In this document: positions 27,360-35,405 of the stretch, in pieces
How positions within the stretch are numbered: position 1 is the stretch's first letter
How the letters are laid out: every line of letters begins with the position of its first letter
Assembly (NCBI GenBank): GCA_903928015.1
Contig: CAIYPF010000052.1
Location: 1 to 41,063, forward strand
Direction: 5' to 3'
DNA length: 41,063 nucleotides
From: an uncultured Gammaproteobacteria bacterium
GTDB lineage: Bacteria; Pseudomonadota; Gammaproteobacteria; Pseudomonadales; UBA5518
Translations under genes and position numbers: made by a program
The notes under the pieces: generated by a model
What the model saw: only the letters and a program-made list of their open reading frames with translations
Told to the model about the DNA's origin: nothing
The model's database searches: none

Positions 27360-28580
27360 TCAGCTCCTTGCACATTCGCGGAGGATCGCGCCCAGGCGCT
27401 CGATGCCCGCAGTGATGACCGGCTCGGTCACATGGCTGTAGGCGAGACGCAGGTACTGGTGCCCGTCGCTTTCTCCCATGAAACGCTCGCCGGGCCTGAA
27501 GAAAATGCCCTGCTTGCCGGCGAGGTCCGCAGCGCGCGCCCAGTCGACGCGCTCATCGATTTCCAGCCAGAGATAGAACGAACCGCGCGGCTCGCGAAAG
27601 CGCACGTAATCGCCGCAGTGCTCACGTACGGCGTCGACCGCGGCGCGGCATTTGCGGCCGTAGACCGCGGATGCTGCTGCCACATGCGCGTCGAAGAGCC
27701 CTTCGGCCATGAACTCCGCCATCAGGCGCGACAGCCACTGGCTAACGCCCAGATCCTGCCGCACAGCCGCGAGTGCGCCTACACCCTCGGTGCTCCCCGC
27801 CATCCAGCCAAGGCGAAGCCCCGGCGCCACCGTCTTGCTGAATGCGTTGCACTGCATCACGCGCCCGCTGGTGTCCATGCCGAGCAGTGATCGCTCGGGC
27901 TCGCCGGCGAAGCGCAGTTCGCCGTAGACGTTGTCTTCCAGCACCATGAAGTCGAAGCGTTCCGCCAGCTCCAGCAAGTGCCGGCGACGCTCGGGAGAGA
28001 GCTCCACGCCGGTGGGCAGCTGGAATGTGGCGATGGTGTAGACGAGTTTCACGCGGCGCCCTTCGCGCGCGAGCTCGCTGAGCAAGCGCTCCAGCGCCTG
28101 CGTGTCCATGCCATCGGCATCCACCGGCACGGTGCGGATATCGGCGCCGGCCATTTCCATGAAGCGCAGCGCGTACGGGAACGAGGCCGCCTCGACGATC
28201 GCCACATCGCCCCGATCGAGATAACCGCTTATCGCGAGCGCGATGGCCTGCACCGAACCCGAGGTGAGAATGATGCCGCGTGTGTCGATGGCGCGACCGT
28301 CCTTGGCGAGATAACGCGCGGCGATCTGCTCGCGCAGCCCCTTGTAGCCGAAGACCAGTTCTTCATAGCCGGTGGCGGAGTCGAAGTACTCGAGCGCCTC
28401 CGCGCCATCGCGCGCCAGGATTTTCTGCGCCAGACGCAGCAAGTCCTGCTGGGGGAATGTCTCGGGAGCGGCAAGGCCCTGGTCGAAGTTGAAGCTGACC
28501 GGAACCTCGGGGTCGGGAAAGAACAGCGGCGGGCCGCCCTGTGCTGCCGTGGAATAGAGCGATCGTATGTCTGCTGGCAT
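27360..28580 (-). CDS. PLP-dependent aminotransferase, class I/II
   Basis: A fold-type I aminotransferase of 406 residues, of the 2-aminoadipate/MocR-domain-like subgroup. It has EYFDSATGYEELVFGYKGLR (substrate arm), GIILTSGSVQAIALAISGYL (about 102-121), and the aspartate/tyrosine pair in VLEDNVYGELRFAG. The PLP lysine lies in CNAFSKTVAPGLRLGWMAG near residue 249. The C-terminal SFYLWLEIDERVDW and YLRLAYSH contain the carboxylate-binding arginine. There is no N-terminal DNA-binding domain, so it is an enzyme rather than a MocR regulator. It is first in the leftward operon; amino-group donor and substrate are unknown. Confidence 0.9.
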   Translation of the reverse strand: MPADIRSLYSTAAQGGPPLFFPDPEVPVSFNFDQGLAAPETFPQQDLLRLAQKILARDGAEALEYFDSATGYEELVFGYKGLREQIAARYLAKDGRAIDTRGIILTSGSVQAIALAISGYLDRGDVAIVEAASFPYALRFMEMAGADIRTVPVDADGMDTQALERLLSELAREGRRVKLVYTIATFQLPTGVELSPERRRHLLELAERFDFMVLEDNVYGELRFAGEPERSLLGMDTSGRVMQCNAFSKTVAPGLRLGWMAGSTEGVGALAAVRQDLGVSQWLSRLMAEFMAEGLFDAHVAAASAVYGRKCRAAVDAVREHCGDYVRFREPRGSFYLWLEIDERVDWARAADLAGKQGIFFRPGERFMGESDGHQYLRLAYSHVTEPVITAGIERLGAILRECARS

Positions 28581-28636
28581 GGTGACCTCTTATTGTGTTT
28601 GCGGCACTGCCGCCGGGAGCGCTGCGACCGGCGGCT

Positions 28637-29698
28637 CTACAGGCCGGGGTTTTCCTCGCGCAGCCACTGCACGAAGAGCTCGTAGCCCAGCACCAGCACC
28701 ACCGCGCCCACGAAGAGCCCGATGATGCCGTGGCTGAGGAATCCGCCGATCGCACCCAGGAAAATGACGAGGATGGGCACGTCGAGACCGCGGCCCATCA
28801 GCAGTGGTTTGAGCACGTTGTCCAACGGCAGCAGAAGCAGCGTCCACACGCCGAAGAGCACCGCTGTGGTCGGGTCCGCGTTCGCGAAGAGCCAGATGGC
28901 CGCGGGAATCATCACCAGCGCCACGCCGATCTGTACCACGCACATCACCAGCATCAGCACCGTGAGCAAACCCGCTGCCGGCACGCCTGCGATCAGCAGG
29001 CCCAGACCCGCCAGCAGGGCCTGGATCAGTGCCACGCCGAGGATGCCGCGGGTGACGCCGCGGATCGTGGCGATCGCGAGTTCGGCGAGGTGATGCCCGC
29101 GCGCGCCGCCCAGACGGCCGGCAAATGCCAGCGCTCCGGCTCCGGAGCGGCCTGCGGTAGCCATAAGCGCGCCGCCGATAAGGATCGCCAGCACGAATTC
29201 GAGCAGCGCGAGCCCGATGCGCGCGGCGCCCGCAACCAGCCAGCTCACGGTGTCTTTCAGGTAGGGCTGCAGCTTGGTAAACGCGGCCTCCATGTTGTGC
29301 GAGGCAAGCAGCCAGAAGGCATGCACGCTCTTCCCGACTACGGGCCATTCCGCGACCTTCGCCGGAGGTTCGGGCACGGTGAGGCGTCCGCTCTGCCAGG
29401 AGTCCACCAGCGATTGCGTCTCGGCCGCAAGAGAGTTGCCGAGCAGGATGCCGGGCAGTATCACGGCACCGAGCAGCGCGAGCACCACCAGCGTGCTGGC
29501 CAGCACCGGGCGGTTGCCAAGGCGCTGCGCCAGCATCTGGCAGGGGCCATGCAGCGCGATGGCGAGAATCCCGCCCCATGCGAGCGGCAACAGGAAGGGG
29601 AAGAGGATCACGCCGCACCAGCCGAGCAGCAGGGCCAGTGCTCCCAGCCGGATGGTGATCTCGGTGGCTATACGCAGCGGTCGCTCGGTGTCGGGCAT
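28637..29698 (-). CDS. AI-2E family transporter (second copy)
   Basis: A 353-residue polytopic membrane protein unlike the permease at 14583 in detail but with the same family plan: helices near 17-50 and 65-87, an amphipathic middle (AETQSLVDSWQSGRLTVPEP), then a C-terminal bundle containing ARIGLALLEFVLAILIGGAL and LPLDNVLKPLLMGRGLDVPI. The P-x-D-N-x-x-K-P motif there is diagnostic. GGFLSHGIIGLFVGAVVLVL follows at about 315-334. Substrate unknown. It lies 56 bases upstream of the aminotransferase operon on the same strand and may or may not be co-transcribed. Confidence 0.86.
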   Translation of the reverse strand: MPDTERPLRIATEITIRLGALALLLGWCGVILFPFLLPLAWGGILAIALHGPCQMLAQRLGNRPVLASTLVVLALLGAVILPGILLGNSLAAETQSLVDSWQSGRLTVPEPPAKVAEWPVVGKSVHAFWLLASHNMEAAFTKLQPYLKDTVSWLVAGAARIGLALLEFVLAILIGGALMATAGRSGAGALAFAGRLGGARGHHLAELAIATIRGVTRGILGVALIQALLAGLGLLIAGVPAAGLLTVLMLVMCVVQIGVALVMIPAAIWLFANADPTTAVLFGVWTLLLLPLDNVLKPLLMGRGLDVPILVIFLGAIGGFLSHGIIGLFVGAVVLVLGYELFVQWLREENPGL

Positions 29699-29726
29699 GG
29701 TGCAGGTTCCGGACCGGGTGTGTCCT

Positions 29727-30317
29727 TCAGCGGGGACGGCGGCTGTAGGTTTCGAAGTTTTCCTGTCGTGCCCGCTCGCTCTTGCGCAACAGTATCACGG
29801 TGGCGCCGGTGCCTCCGAGGTGCTGGGGCGCCGAGTGCATGGCGAGCACCTCGGGCAGTTGCGGCAGCCAGAACGCCACGCAGCTCTTCAGCAGTGCAGG
29901 GGTCTGCCGGCCCACGCCCCGGCCATGGCTGACCAGGCACACGCGAAGGTCGTGCTTCAGGCAGTCGCGCACCAACTGGAACACCGCCAGGCGGGACTGC
30001 TCCACCGTGAGTCCGTGCAGATCGAGACGGGTTTCTATCCGGTATTCGGCGAGCCGCAGCCGCTTGAACACGCCGTACTGCACGCCCGGGCGCAGGAAGG
30101 AAATCTCCGCGTGAGGGTCGATCAGCGGGATGTCCTGCGTCGAGAGGAAGTTCGGGTCCTTGGCAAGGAGTGCCTCGGCGGCACGACGGCGCTCGAGCGT
30201 CCCCGGAGTGACCTCCGCAAAGCGCTTGAGCAGCAGCGGGGTGTCCCCGGCCAGAGGTATGACGTCCTCGCCGAGGAGTTCGCGGAAATCGGTGTCTTCG
30301 GCTTCGCCGGCGCTCAT
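29727..30317 (-). CDS. Smr domain protein
   Basis: A 196-residue protein with a C-terminal Smr (small MutS-related) domain at about 105-190. It has the LDLHG motif (RLDLHGLTVEQSRLAVFQLV), VCLVSHGRGVG with the HGxG signature, and LGGTGATVILLR. The N-terminal 100 residues (PNFLSTQDIPLIDPHAEISF) resemble the YdaL/SmrA-type extension. Smr proteins act as nucleases on branched DNA or RNA, including rescue of collided ribosomes in some relatives. The ATG at 30317 is chosen because upstream sequence overlaps the divergent gene's leader and has no family match. Confidence 0.88.
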   Translation of the reverse strand: MSAGEAEDTDFRELLGEDVIPLAGDTPLLLKRFAEVTPGTLERRRAAEALLAKDPNFLSTQDIPLIDPHAEISFLRPGVQYGVFKRLRLAEYRIETRLDLHGLTVEQSRLAVFQLVRDCLKHDLRVCLVSHGRGVGRQTPALLKSCVAFWLPQLPEVLAMHSAPQHLGGTGATVILLRKSERARQENFETYSRRPR

Positions 30318-30508
30318 GGGAGTGGGCCCGTGTGGTTCCGGGGGGATATGACGGTGATGCCCGTCGGGTGATGGCCAGTATACGCAGGCCCGATGGCCGC
30401 GGACTCCGGTGCACTGCTGAAATCCCGGGCACCTGCGGCTACACTGCCGGCGCACACCGTTCGCGACAGAACCACCGTCCTGCGGCACCACGCAGCGGAG
30501 AGATCCCC

Positions 30509-32140
30509 ATGCTCGGACTGATGATGAACTCGCAGTTGACGCTCACCGCGGTGATGGAACACGCACGCAAGTTCCATGGTGATGCCGAGGTCGTCTCCGT
30601 CACGGCCGACCAGCCTTTGCACCGCTACCGTTACAGGGACTGCTTCGGCCGCGCCGCGCAGTTGGCCAACGCGCTCCATGCCCTCGGCGCCCGCAGCGGC
30701 GACCGGGTCGGCACCCTTGCCTGGAACGACTACCGCCACCTCGAGGTCTACTTCGGCACCGCCTGCATGGGCCTCGTGTGCCACACCATCAACCCGAGGC
30801 TTTTCCCCGAACAGATCGACTTCATCGTGAACCACGCCGAAGACCGCTGGATCTTCGTCGACCCGGCCTTCCTGCCGCTGCTGCGCGGGCTGCAGGACCG
30901 CCTGCCCACAGTGGAGCGCTTCGTGATCCTCGGCCCCGCGGCCGCGGCTGAAGACTGCGGGCTGCGCGATGCCGTCTCCTACGAGAGCCTGATTGCCGGC
31001 CACGCTGCGAACGTCGACTGGCCTGCCCTCGACGAGAACAGCGCCTGCTCGCTCTGCTACACCTCGGGCACCACCGGGAACCCCAAGGGCGTCCTCTACA
31101 GCCACCGGGCGCTGGTGCTGCACACCTATGGCGCGCTGATGCCCGACACCATGAACCTCTCCTGCCGCGAGGTGGTGATGCCCGTGGTGCCGATGTTCCA
31201 CGTCAATGCGTGGAGCATCCCCTACGGCGCCGCGGTGGTGGGCGCCAAGCTCGTGTTCCCGGGTCCGCGCATGGGCGACGGCGACGCGCTGCAGAAACTG
31301 ATCGAATCGGAATCCGTCACGCTCTCCGCGGCCGTGCCCACCGTCTGGCTCGCGCTGCTCGGCCATCTCGAGAAAACCGGCAAGCGAGTGCCCTCGCTCA
31401 AGCGCGTGATCGTGGGTGGTTCGGCTTGCCCGCGCGCGATCATGGAGGCGTTCGAGCAGCGCCATGGCGTGCATGTGCAGCACGCCTGGGGCATGACCGA
31501 GATGAGCCCCATGGGCACGCTGAACTCCCCCACGGCCGACTGGGACACGCTGGGCTCCGAGCTGCAATGGGAGCTGCGGCTGAAGGTGGGACGCCCGGTT
31601 TTCGGCGTCGACGTGAAGATCGTCGATCCCGAGGGGCGCGAACTGCCGTGGGATGGCGAGTCCTTCGGCTCGCTCAAGGTGCGCGGCCCCTGGATCTGCA
31701 GCGAGTACTTCCGCATCGGCAAGGGCGACGCCCACGCCGAGGACGGCTGGTTCGAGACCGGAGACGTCGCCACCATCGACGCGCGCGGTTTCGTGGCCAT
31801 CACCGACCGCATCAAGGACGTCATCAAGTCCGGCGGCGAATGGATCAGCTCCATCGATCTCGAGAACACGGCCATGGCGCATCCCGGCGTTGCCGAGGCT
31901 GCGGTGATCGGCGCGTCCCATCCGAAGTGGGCCGAACGCCCCCTGCTCTGCGTAGTGCGCAAGCCCGGCGCGGAAGTGGGGCGCGAGGAACTCCTCGCCT
32001 TCTTCGAGGGCAAGGTCGCCAAGTGGTGGATTCCCGACGATGTCGTTTTCGTCGACGAACTGCCCCACACCGCGACCGGCAAACTGAGCAAGAAAGACCT
32101 GCGCGACCGCATGCACGACTACCGCTTTCCCGGTACCTGA
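30509..32140 (+). CDS. AlkK-like medium/long-chain acyl-CoA ligase
   Basis: Adenylate-forming fatty-acid-CoA ligase of 543 residues. The start ([18 protein letters not shown]) and whole architecture match AlkK from alkane degraders. It has the P-loop [20 protein letters not shown] (about 180-199), [43 protein letters not shown], and [14 protein letters not shown] with the catalytic lysine in GKLSKKDL near the end. Relatives also include DmdB (methylmercaptopropionate-CoA ligase), so chain-length preference is not certain. The ATG at 30509 follows a GGAGAG ribosome binding site; upstream in-frame sequence overlaps the divergent smr gene. It is followed 52 bases later by an acyl-CoA dehydrogenase. 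Confidence 0.9.
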   Translation: MLGLMMNSQLTLTAVMEHARKFHGDAEVVSVTADQPLHRYRYRDCFGRAAQLANALHALGARSGDRVGTLAWNDYRHLEVYFGTACMGLVCHTINPRLFPEQIDFIVNHAEDRWIFVDPAFLPLLRGLQDRLPTVERFVILGPAAAAEDCGLRDAVSYESLIAGHAANVDWPALDENSACSLCYTSGTTGNPKGVLYSHRALVLHTYGALMPDTMNLSCREVVMPVVPMFHVNAWSIPYGAAVVGAKLVFPGPRMGDGDALQKLIESESVTLSAAVPTVWLALLGHLEKTGKRVPSLKRVIVGGSACPRAIMEAFEQRHGVHVQHAWGMTEMSPMGTLNSPTADWDTLGSELQWELRLKVGRPVFGVDVKIVDPEGRELPWDGESFGSLKVRGPWICSEYFRIGKGDAHAEDGWFETGDVATIDARGFVAITDRIKDVIKSGGEWISSIDLENTAMAHPGVAEAAVIGASHPKWAERPLLCVVRKPGAEVGREELLAFFEGKVAKWWIPDDVVFVDELPHTATGKLSKKDLRDRMHDYRFPGT

Positions 32141-32192
32141 ACGCAGGCGACGCGCGCCAACCCGATTTCACCGATATCGCAGGAACAGAGCC

Positions 32193-33971
32193 ATGAGCGA
32201 CTACACGCCACCCGTCACCGAGATCGCTTTCGTGCTCGAGGAGCACGCCCGCATGAGCGAGTTGGTGCAACTGGGCTTCGACGAGGCCACCCCTGATCTG
32301 GTGCAGGCCATTCTCGAGGGCGCAGCCGCGCTCACCTCAGAGGCGATGGGGCCGCTCAACTGGCCGGGCGACCGCCAGGGCTCACGGGTCGAGAACCGTC
32401 AGGTGGTGCAGGCCGACGGATTCAGGGAAGCCTACTGGCAGTACGTTGACGGTGGCTGGAACGGCGTGCCGTTTCCCGCGGATTACGGCGGCCAGGGCTT
32501 GCCCGTCACGCTCGCCACTGCGGTGCAGGAAATGGTGCAGTCGGCGAACCTGGCGTTGAGCCTCTGCCCGCTGCTCACGCAGGGCTCGATCGACGCGATC
32601 CTCGCCCACGCGAACGACGAGCTGAAACAGCGTTACCTGCCGAAACTCGTCTCCGGCGAGTGGACCGGCACCATGAACCTGACCGAGCCGCAGGCCGGCT
32701 CCGATCTCTCGGTGGTGTCGGCGCGCGCCGAGCGCGACGGTGATGCCTACCGCGTCTTCGGCACCAAGATCTACATCACCTGGGGCGATCACGCGATGAC
32801 GGATAACGTCATCCACCTCGTGCTCGCGCGTCTGCCCGACGCACCGCCCGGCGTGAAGGGCATCTCGCTCTTCCTGGTGCCCAAATACCTCGTGAACGAC
32901 GACGGCAGCATCGGCGCGCGCAACGACCTCTACCCCGTCTCGGTCGAGCACAAGCTCGGCATCAACGCGAGCCCGACCTGCGTGATGAGTTTCGGCGAGA
33001 ACGGCGGCGCCCGCGGCTGGCTGGTAGGCCGCGAGAACAACGGCCTTGCCTGCATGTTCACGATGATGAACCACGCGCGTCTTTCGGTGGGTCTGCAGGG
33101 CGTAGCGGTCTCCGAGCGCTCGCTGCAACACGCGGCTCACTACGCCCGCGAGCGGGTGCAGGGTTCGGCAGGTGGTTCACCGGCGCGCGTCACCATCGTC
33201 AACCACCCGGACGTACGCCGCATGCTGCTCACCATGAAAGCGCTGACGGAGGCGGGCCGTGCGCTCACCTACCTCGCCATGGCGAGCCACGACCGCGCCC
33301 ACAACGCCACCGACGAGGGCGGCAACGCTTTCCATGAGGCGCGTCTCGCACTGCTCACGCCCATCGTGAAGGGCTGGTGCACCGAGAATTCCATGGAAAT
33401 CACCTCGATCGGCGTGCAGGTGCACGGTGGCATGGGCTTTGTCGAGGAAACCGGCGCGGCACAGTACATGCGCGACGCGCGCATCCTGCCGATTTACGAG
33501 GGCACCAACGGCATCCAGGCCATCGACCTGATCGGCCGCAAATTCCTGCGCGACGGCGGCGAGGCCATGACCGAGTTGGTCGAGGAAATGCGCGGCGTGG
33601 CCGATGCGCTCTCGGCAAGCGCAGACGCAGCACTGGGGCGCGCGCTCGGCGCTGCCATCGACACGCTCGGTACAGCCGGCGCCTGGGTGCGTGCCAATGC
33701 CGACGCCGAAGGCCGCACGGCCAACGCTTCGGCGTATCACTTCATGATGCTGGCCGGCGTTGTCGCCGGGGGCTGGCAGATGGGTGTGGGCGCGCTTGCC
33801 GCACAGCGCAAACTCGCTGCGGGCGAGGGCAATGCTGCCTTCCTGAAGGCCAAGCTGGTGACGGCGCGTTTCTACGGTGAACAGATCCTGCCGCGCGCGG
33901 CGATGCACGCGGCTGTCGCCATGACGCCGGCGGCGACGGTCATGGAGATGGAGGAGGGGATGTTTGGCTGA
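32193..33971 (+). CDS. Large acyl-CoA dehydrogenase (FadE/DmdC type)
   Basis: A 592-residue flavin acyl-CoA dehydrogenase, about 200 residues longer than classic ones because of extra N- and C-terminal segments. It has an N-terminal acyl-CoA dehydrogenase extension (about 1-40), the FAD motif GTMNLTEPQAGSDLSVVSAR (about 159-178), and YITWGDHAMTDNVIHLVLAR. The catalytic glutamate is E436 in LPIYEGTNGIQAIDLIGRK. A C-terminal domain (about 480-590) follows. This subgroup includes DmdC and the FadE-like enzymes of pseudomonads that use medium or long chains. Adjacent to the AlkK-like ligase, so the pair would activate and start beta-oxidation of an imported acid. Confidence 0.92.
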   Translation: MSDYTPPVTEIAFVLEEHARMSELVQLGFDEATPDLVQAILEGAAALTSEAMGPLNWPGDRQGSRVENRQVVQADGFREAYWQYVDGGWNGVPFPADYGGQGLPVTLATAVQEMVQSANLALSLCPLLTQGSIDAILAHANDELKQRYLPKLVSGEWTGTMNLTEPQAGSDLSVVSARAERDGDAYRVFGTKIYITWGDHAMTDNVIHLVLARLPDAPPGVKGISLFLVPKYLVNDDGSIGARNDLYPVSVEHKLGINASPTCVMSFGENGGARGWLVGRENNGLACMFTMMNHARLSVGLQGVAVSERSLQHAAHYARERVQGSAGGSPARVTIVNHPDVRRMLLTMKALTEAGRALTYLAMASHDRAHNATDEGGNAFHEARLALLTPIVKGWCTENSMEITSIGVQVHGGMGFVEETGAAQYMRDARILPIYEGTNGIQAIDLIGRKFLRDGGEAMTELVEEMRGVADALSASADAALGRALGAAIDTLGTAGAWVRANADAEGRTANASAYHFMMLAGVVAGGWQMGVGALAAQRKLAAGEGNAAFLKAKLVTARFYGEQILPRAAMHAAVAMTPAATVMEMEEGMFG

Positions 33972-34023
33972 GGTGCGCGGGGCGTCTGTCTCCGTCGGCT
34001 GACACGACAACGCTGGCGGAAGC

Positions 34024-34623
34024 TCAGGCCTTGCCGCGCAGTTGCCCGGCTTCTGCGATCAGTCCTTCAAGCCTCCCATCGGCGTCGAAGGGAGCCGCAA
34101 TCGCGCGTATCGATCCGAGGTCGGCGTCACCGTTGAGCGCCAGCAACTGCACGATGTCTCCCAGATCCTCTGTGCCACCGGCATAGAGTTTCAGCGCAAT
34201 CAGATCTGGCAGGGTTACGCAGCGGAGCCTGGCACTGCTCAGGGTGGTCGCTCGCAAGATGGCAGCGCGGGCGGGACTTCCACCCAGCCTGAAAGGGTTG
34301 AGGAAGTTGACGACCTCCACCATGTCAACGGGCTCTCCCCCTGAGTCCTCGCGCTCCCAGACCGACAGCATTCCACCGGGGGGATCCTCCTGGTCGGGCT
34401 GACTCAGGCGGGTATGCAGCCCCTCTGACGCCAGCGCTCGTTCGAGATGGCCGAGGTGCGTGAAGGGGTCTACATACGAAGCGAGATCAATGTCATCCGT
34501 CCCTCGCGTGTAGCGGTACACGGCCAGAGCGGTTCCGCCTATCAGCGCTGTCGGGATGCCCAACTGCTCGGCGGCATCCGCGACGCGCTCAGCGAGCGTC
34601 AGGGTCGCGTTCGGATCGAGCAT
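34024..34623 (-). CDS. Nucleotidyltransferase-fold protein (AbiEii/DUF6036-like)
   Basis: A 199-residue protein with a minimal nucleotidyltransferase signature: LIGGTALAVYRYTRGTDDID (27-46), the GG(S/T)...R-x-T-x-D-I-D-x pattern of the AbiEii and DUF6036 groups. A catalytic third acidic residue may lie in VDMVEVVNFL near 99-108. VTLPDLIALKLYAGG matches the conserved L-P-x-L-I-x-x-K segment. Such proteins are often toxins of toxin-antitoxin pairs or of unknown role. The small gene upstream overlaps it by 35 bases. Base composition is visibly more AT-rich than the surroundings, hinting at transfer. Confidence 0.72.
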   Translation of the reverse strand: MLDPNATLTLAERVADAAEQLGIPTALIGGTALAVYRYTRGTDDIDLASYVDPFTHLGHLERALASEGLHTRLSQPDQEDPPGGMLSVWEREDSGGEPVDMVEVVNFLNPFRLGGSPARAAILRATTLSSARLRCVTLPDLIALKLYAGGTEDLGDIVQLLALNGDADLGSIRAIAAPFDADGRLEGLIAEAGQLRGKA

Positions 34624-34765
34624 CTTCCCCCAGCTTGCGGAGCATTTGTCCGCGGCGGCCCAGTTCGAGCGCGAGCAGGATCCGCTCTCTTGCCGAGTCG
34701 GGACCCCGACGCGGGGAGAAGGGTGCGCTCTTGCTGGGTTTTCGACCGGGGGGCTTGGTATCCAT
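34589..34765 (-). CDS. Small protein upstream of nucleotidyltransferase
   Basis: A 58-residue basic protein whose second half (ARERILLALELGRRGQMLRK) forms one amphipathic helix. Its N-terminal third is a lysine/proline-rich tail (DTKPPGRKPSKSAPFSPRR). Its stop lies 35 bases inside the nucleotidyltransferase frame, so the two are translationally coupled. Comparable short helical proteins precede DUF6036-type nucleotidyltransferases in other genomes, as I recall, where they may be partners or antitoxins. I prefer the ATG at 34765 to a TTG upstream. Confidence 0.5.
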   Translation of the reverse strand: MDTKPPGRKPSKSAPFSPRRGPDSARERILLALELGRRGQMLRKLGEDARSERDPDAR

Positions 34766-34830
34766 GGTCAGAGCGTGAGGGGTGTCACCAAGGTCGTCAA
34801 GCAACCTCGCTGCGCGTCACGTGTCGCCAG

Positions 34831-35405
34831 TTACCGGGGCAATGCCAGAAACGAGGCGGGCGAGAGCTGGCAACTCGTGCTGATGGCGCCGGGCAATGTG
34901 AAGAGTTTCGGTGAGCGTCGGAAGCTGTGCAGCCGGTAGACGTGATAGAAGCCCGCTTCACGCTCCGAGGTCGAGACTTCATTCCGCGAAACAAAGAAAG
35001 GTGTTTCTGCACCGTACTTGGTGGTTTTCACTTCGACAAGACGCTCCGCCCCACTCACATCAAACGACAGGATGTCGTAGCCCGCGTAATCACCCCTGAC
35101 CTTTGACGTGTGTTCGATGCGGGCTGCCAACCGCTCCTGTCCGCCATGAATCAGTCGGGCACGCTCATAGTTGAGCGCGAAGAGCTCACCTGCAGCTCCC
35201 AGCGAACGGTTTCTGGCTTCACGCTCGATGTAATTCGTCGCCAGACGGATGGGCATCCGACGTGTCTCGGCAATCCTGTCCGGTTCCCTTGGTCTTGATG
35301 GTGGGTTACTCAGCACTGCGAGTATGTCATCCACCTCCGGGACGACGATCGGGCGGTCGGCATCTGCCCCGTTCAGCCGCGGCAGCACCTGCTGAACAAT
35401 CGTCC
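34831..35405 (-). pseudogene. 5'-truncated DUF3883 gene
   Basis: The frame carries the conserved C-terminal DUF3883 domain: LATNYIEREARNRSLGAAGE, GDYAGYDILSFDVSGAERLV, EVKTTKYGAETPFFVSRNEV, and KLFTLPGAISTSCQLSPASF. The E-V-K-T-T core resembles a PD-(D/E)xK nuclease strand. Intact relatives, as I recall them, have about 110-130 more N-terminal residues. Here similarity begins abruptly near 35,400, where the frame enters the 3' end of the symporter gene. No normal start codon with a ribosome binding site lies at that point; a GTG at 35388 and an ATG at 35253 are the only candidates. I judge it a remnant, though a shortened product could still be made. Confidence 0.62.

Noticed and set aside
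30314..32116. A 600-codon minus-strand frame opposite the acyl-CoA ligase
   Set aside because: Shadow of the AlkK-like gene, with low-complexity His/Gly/Ala composition and no family resemblance.
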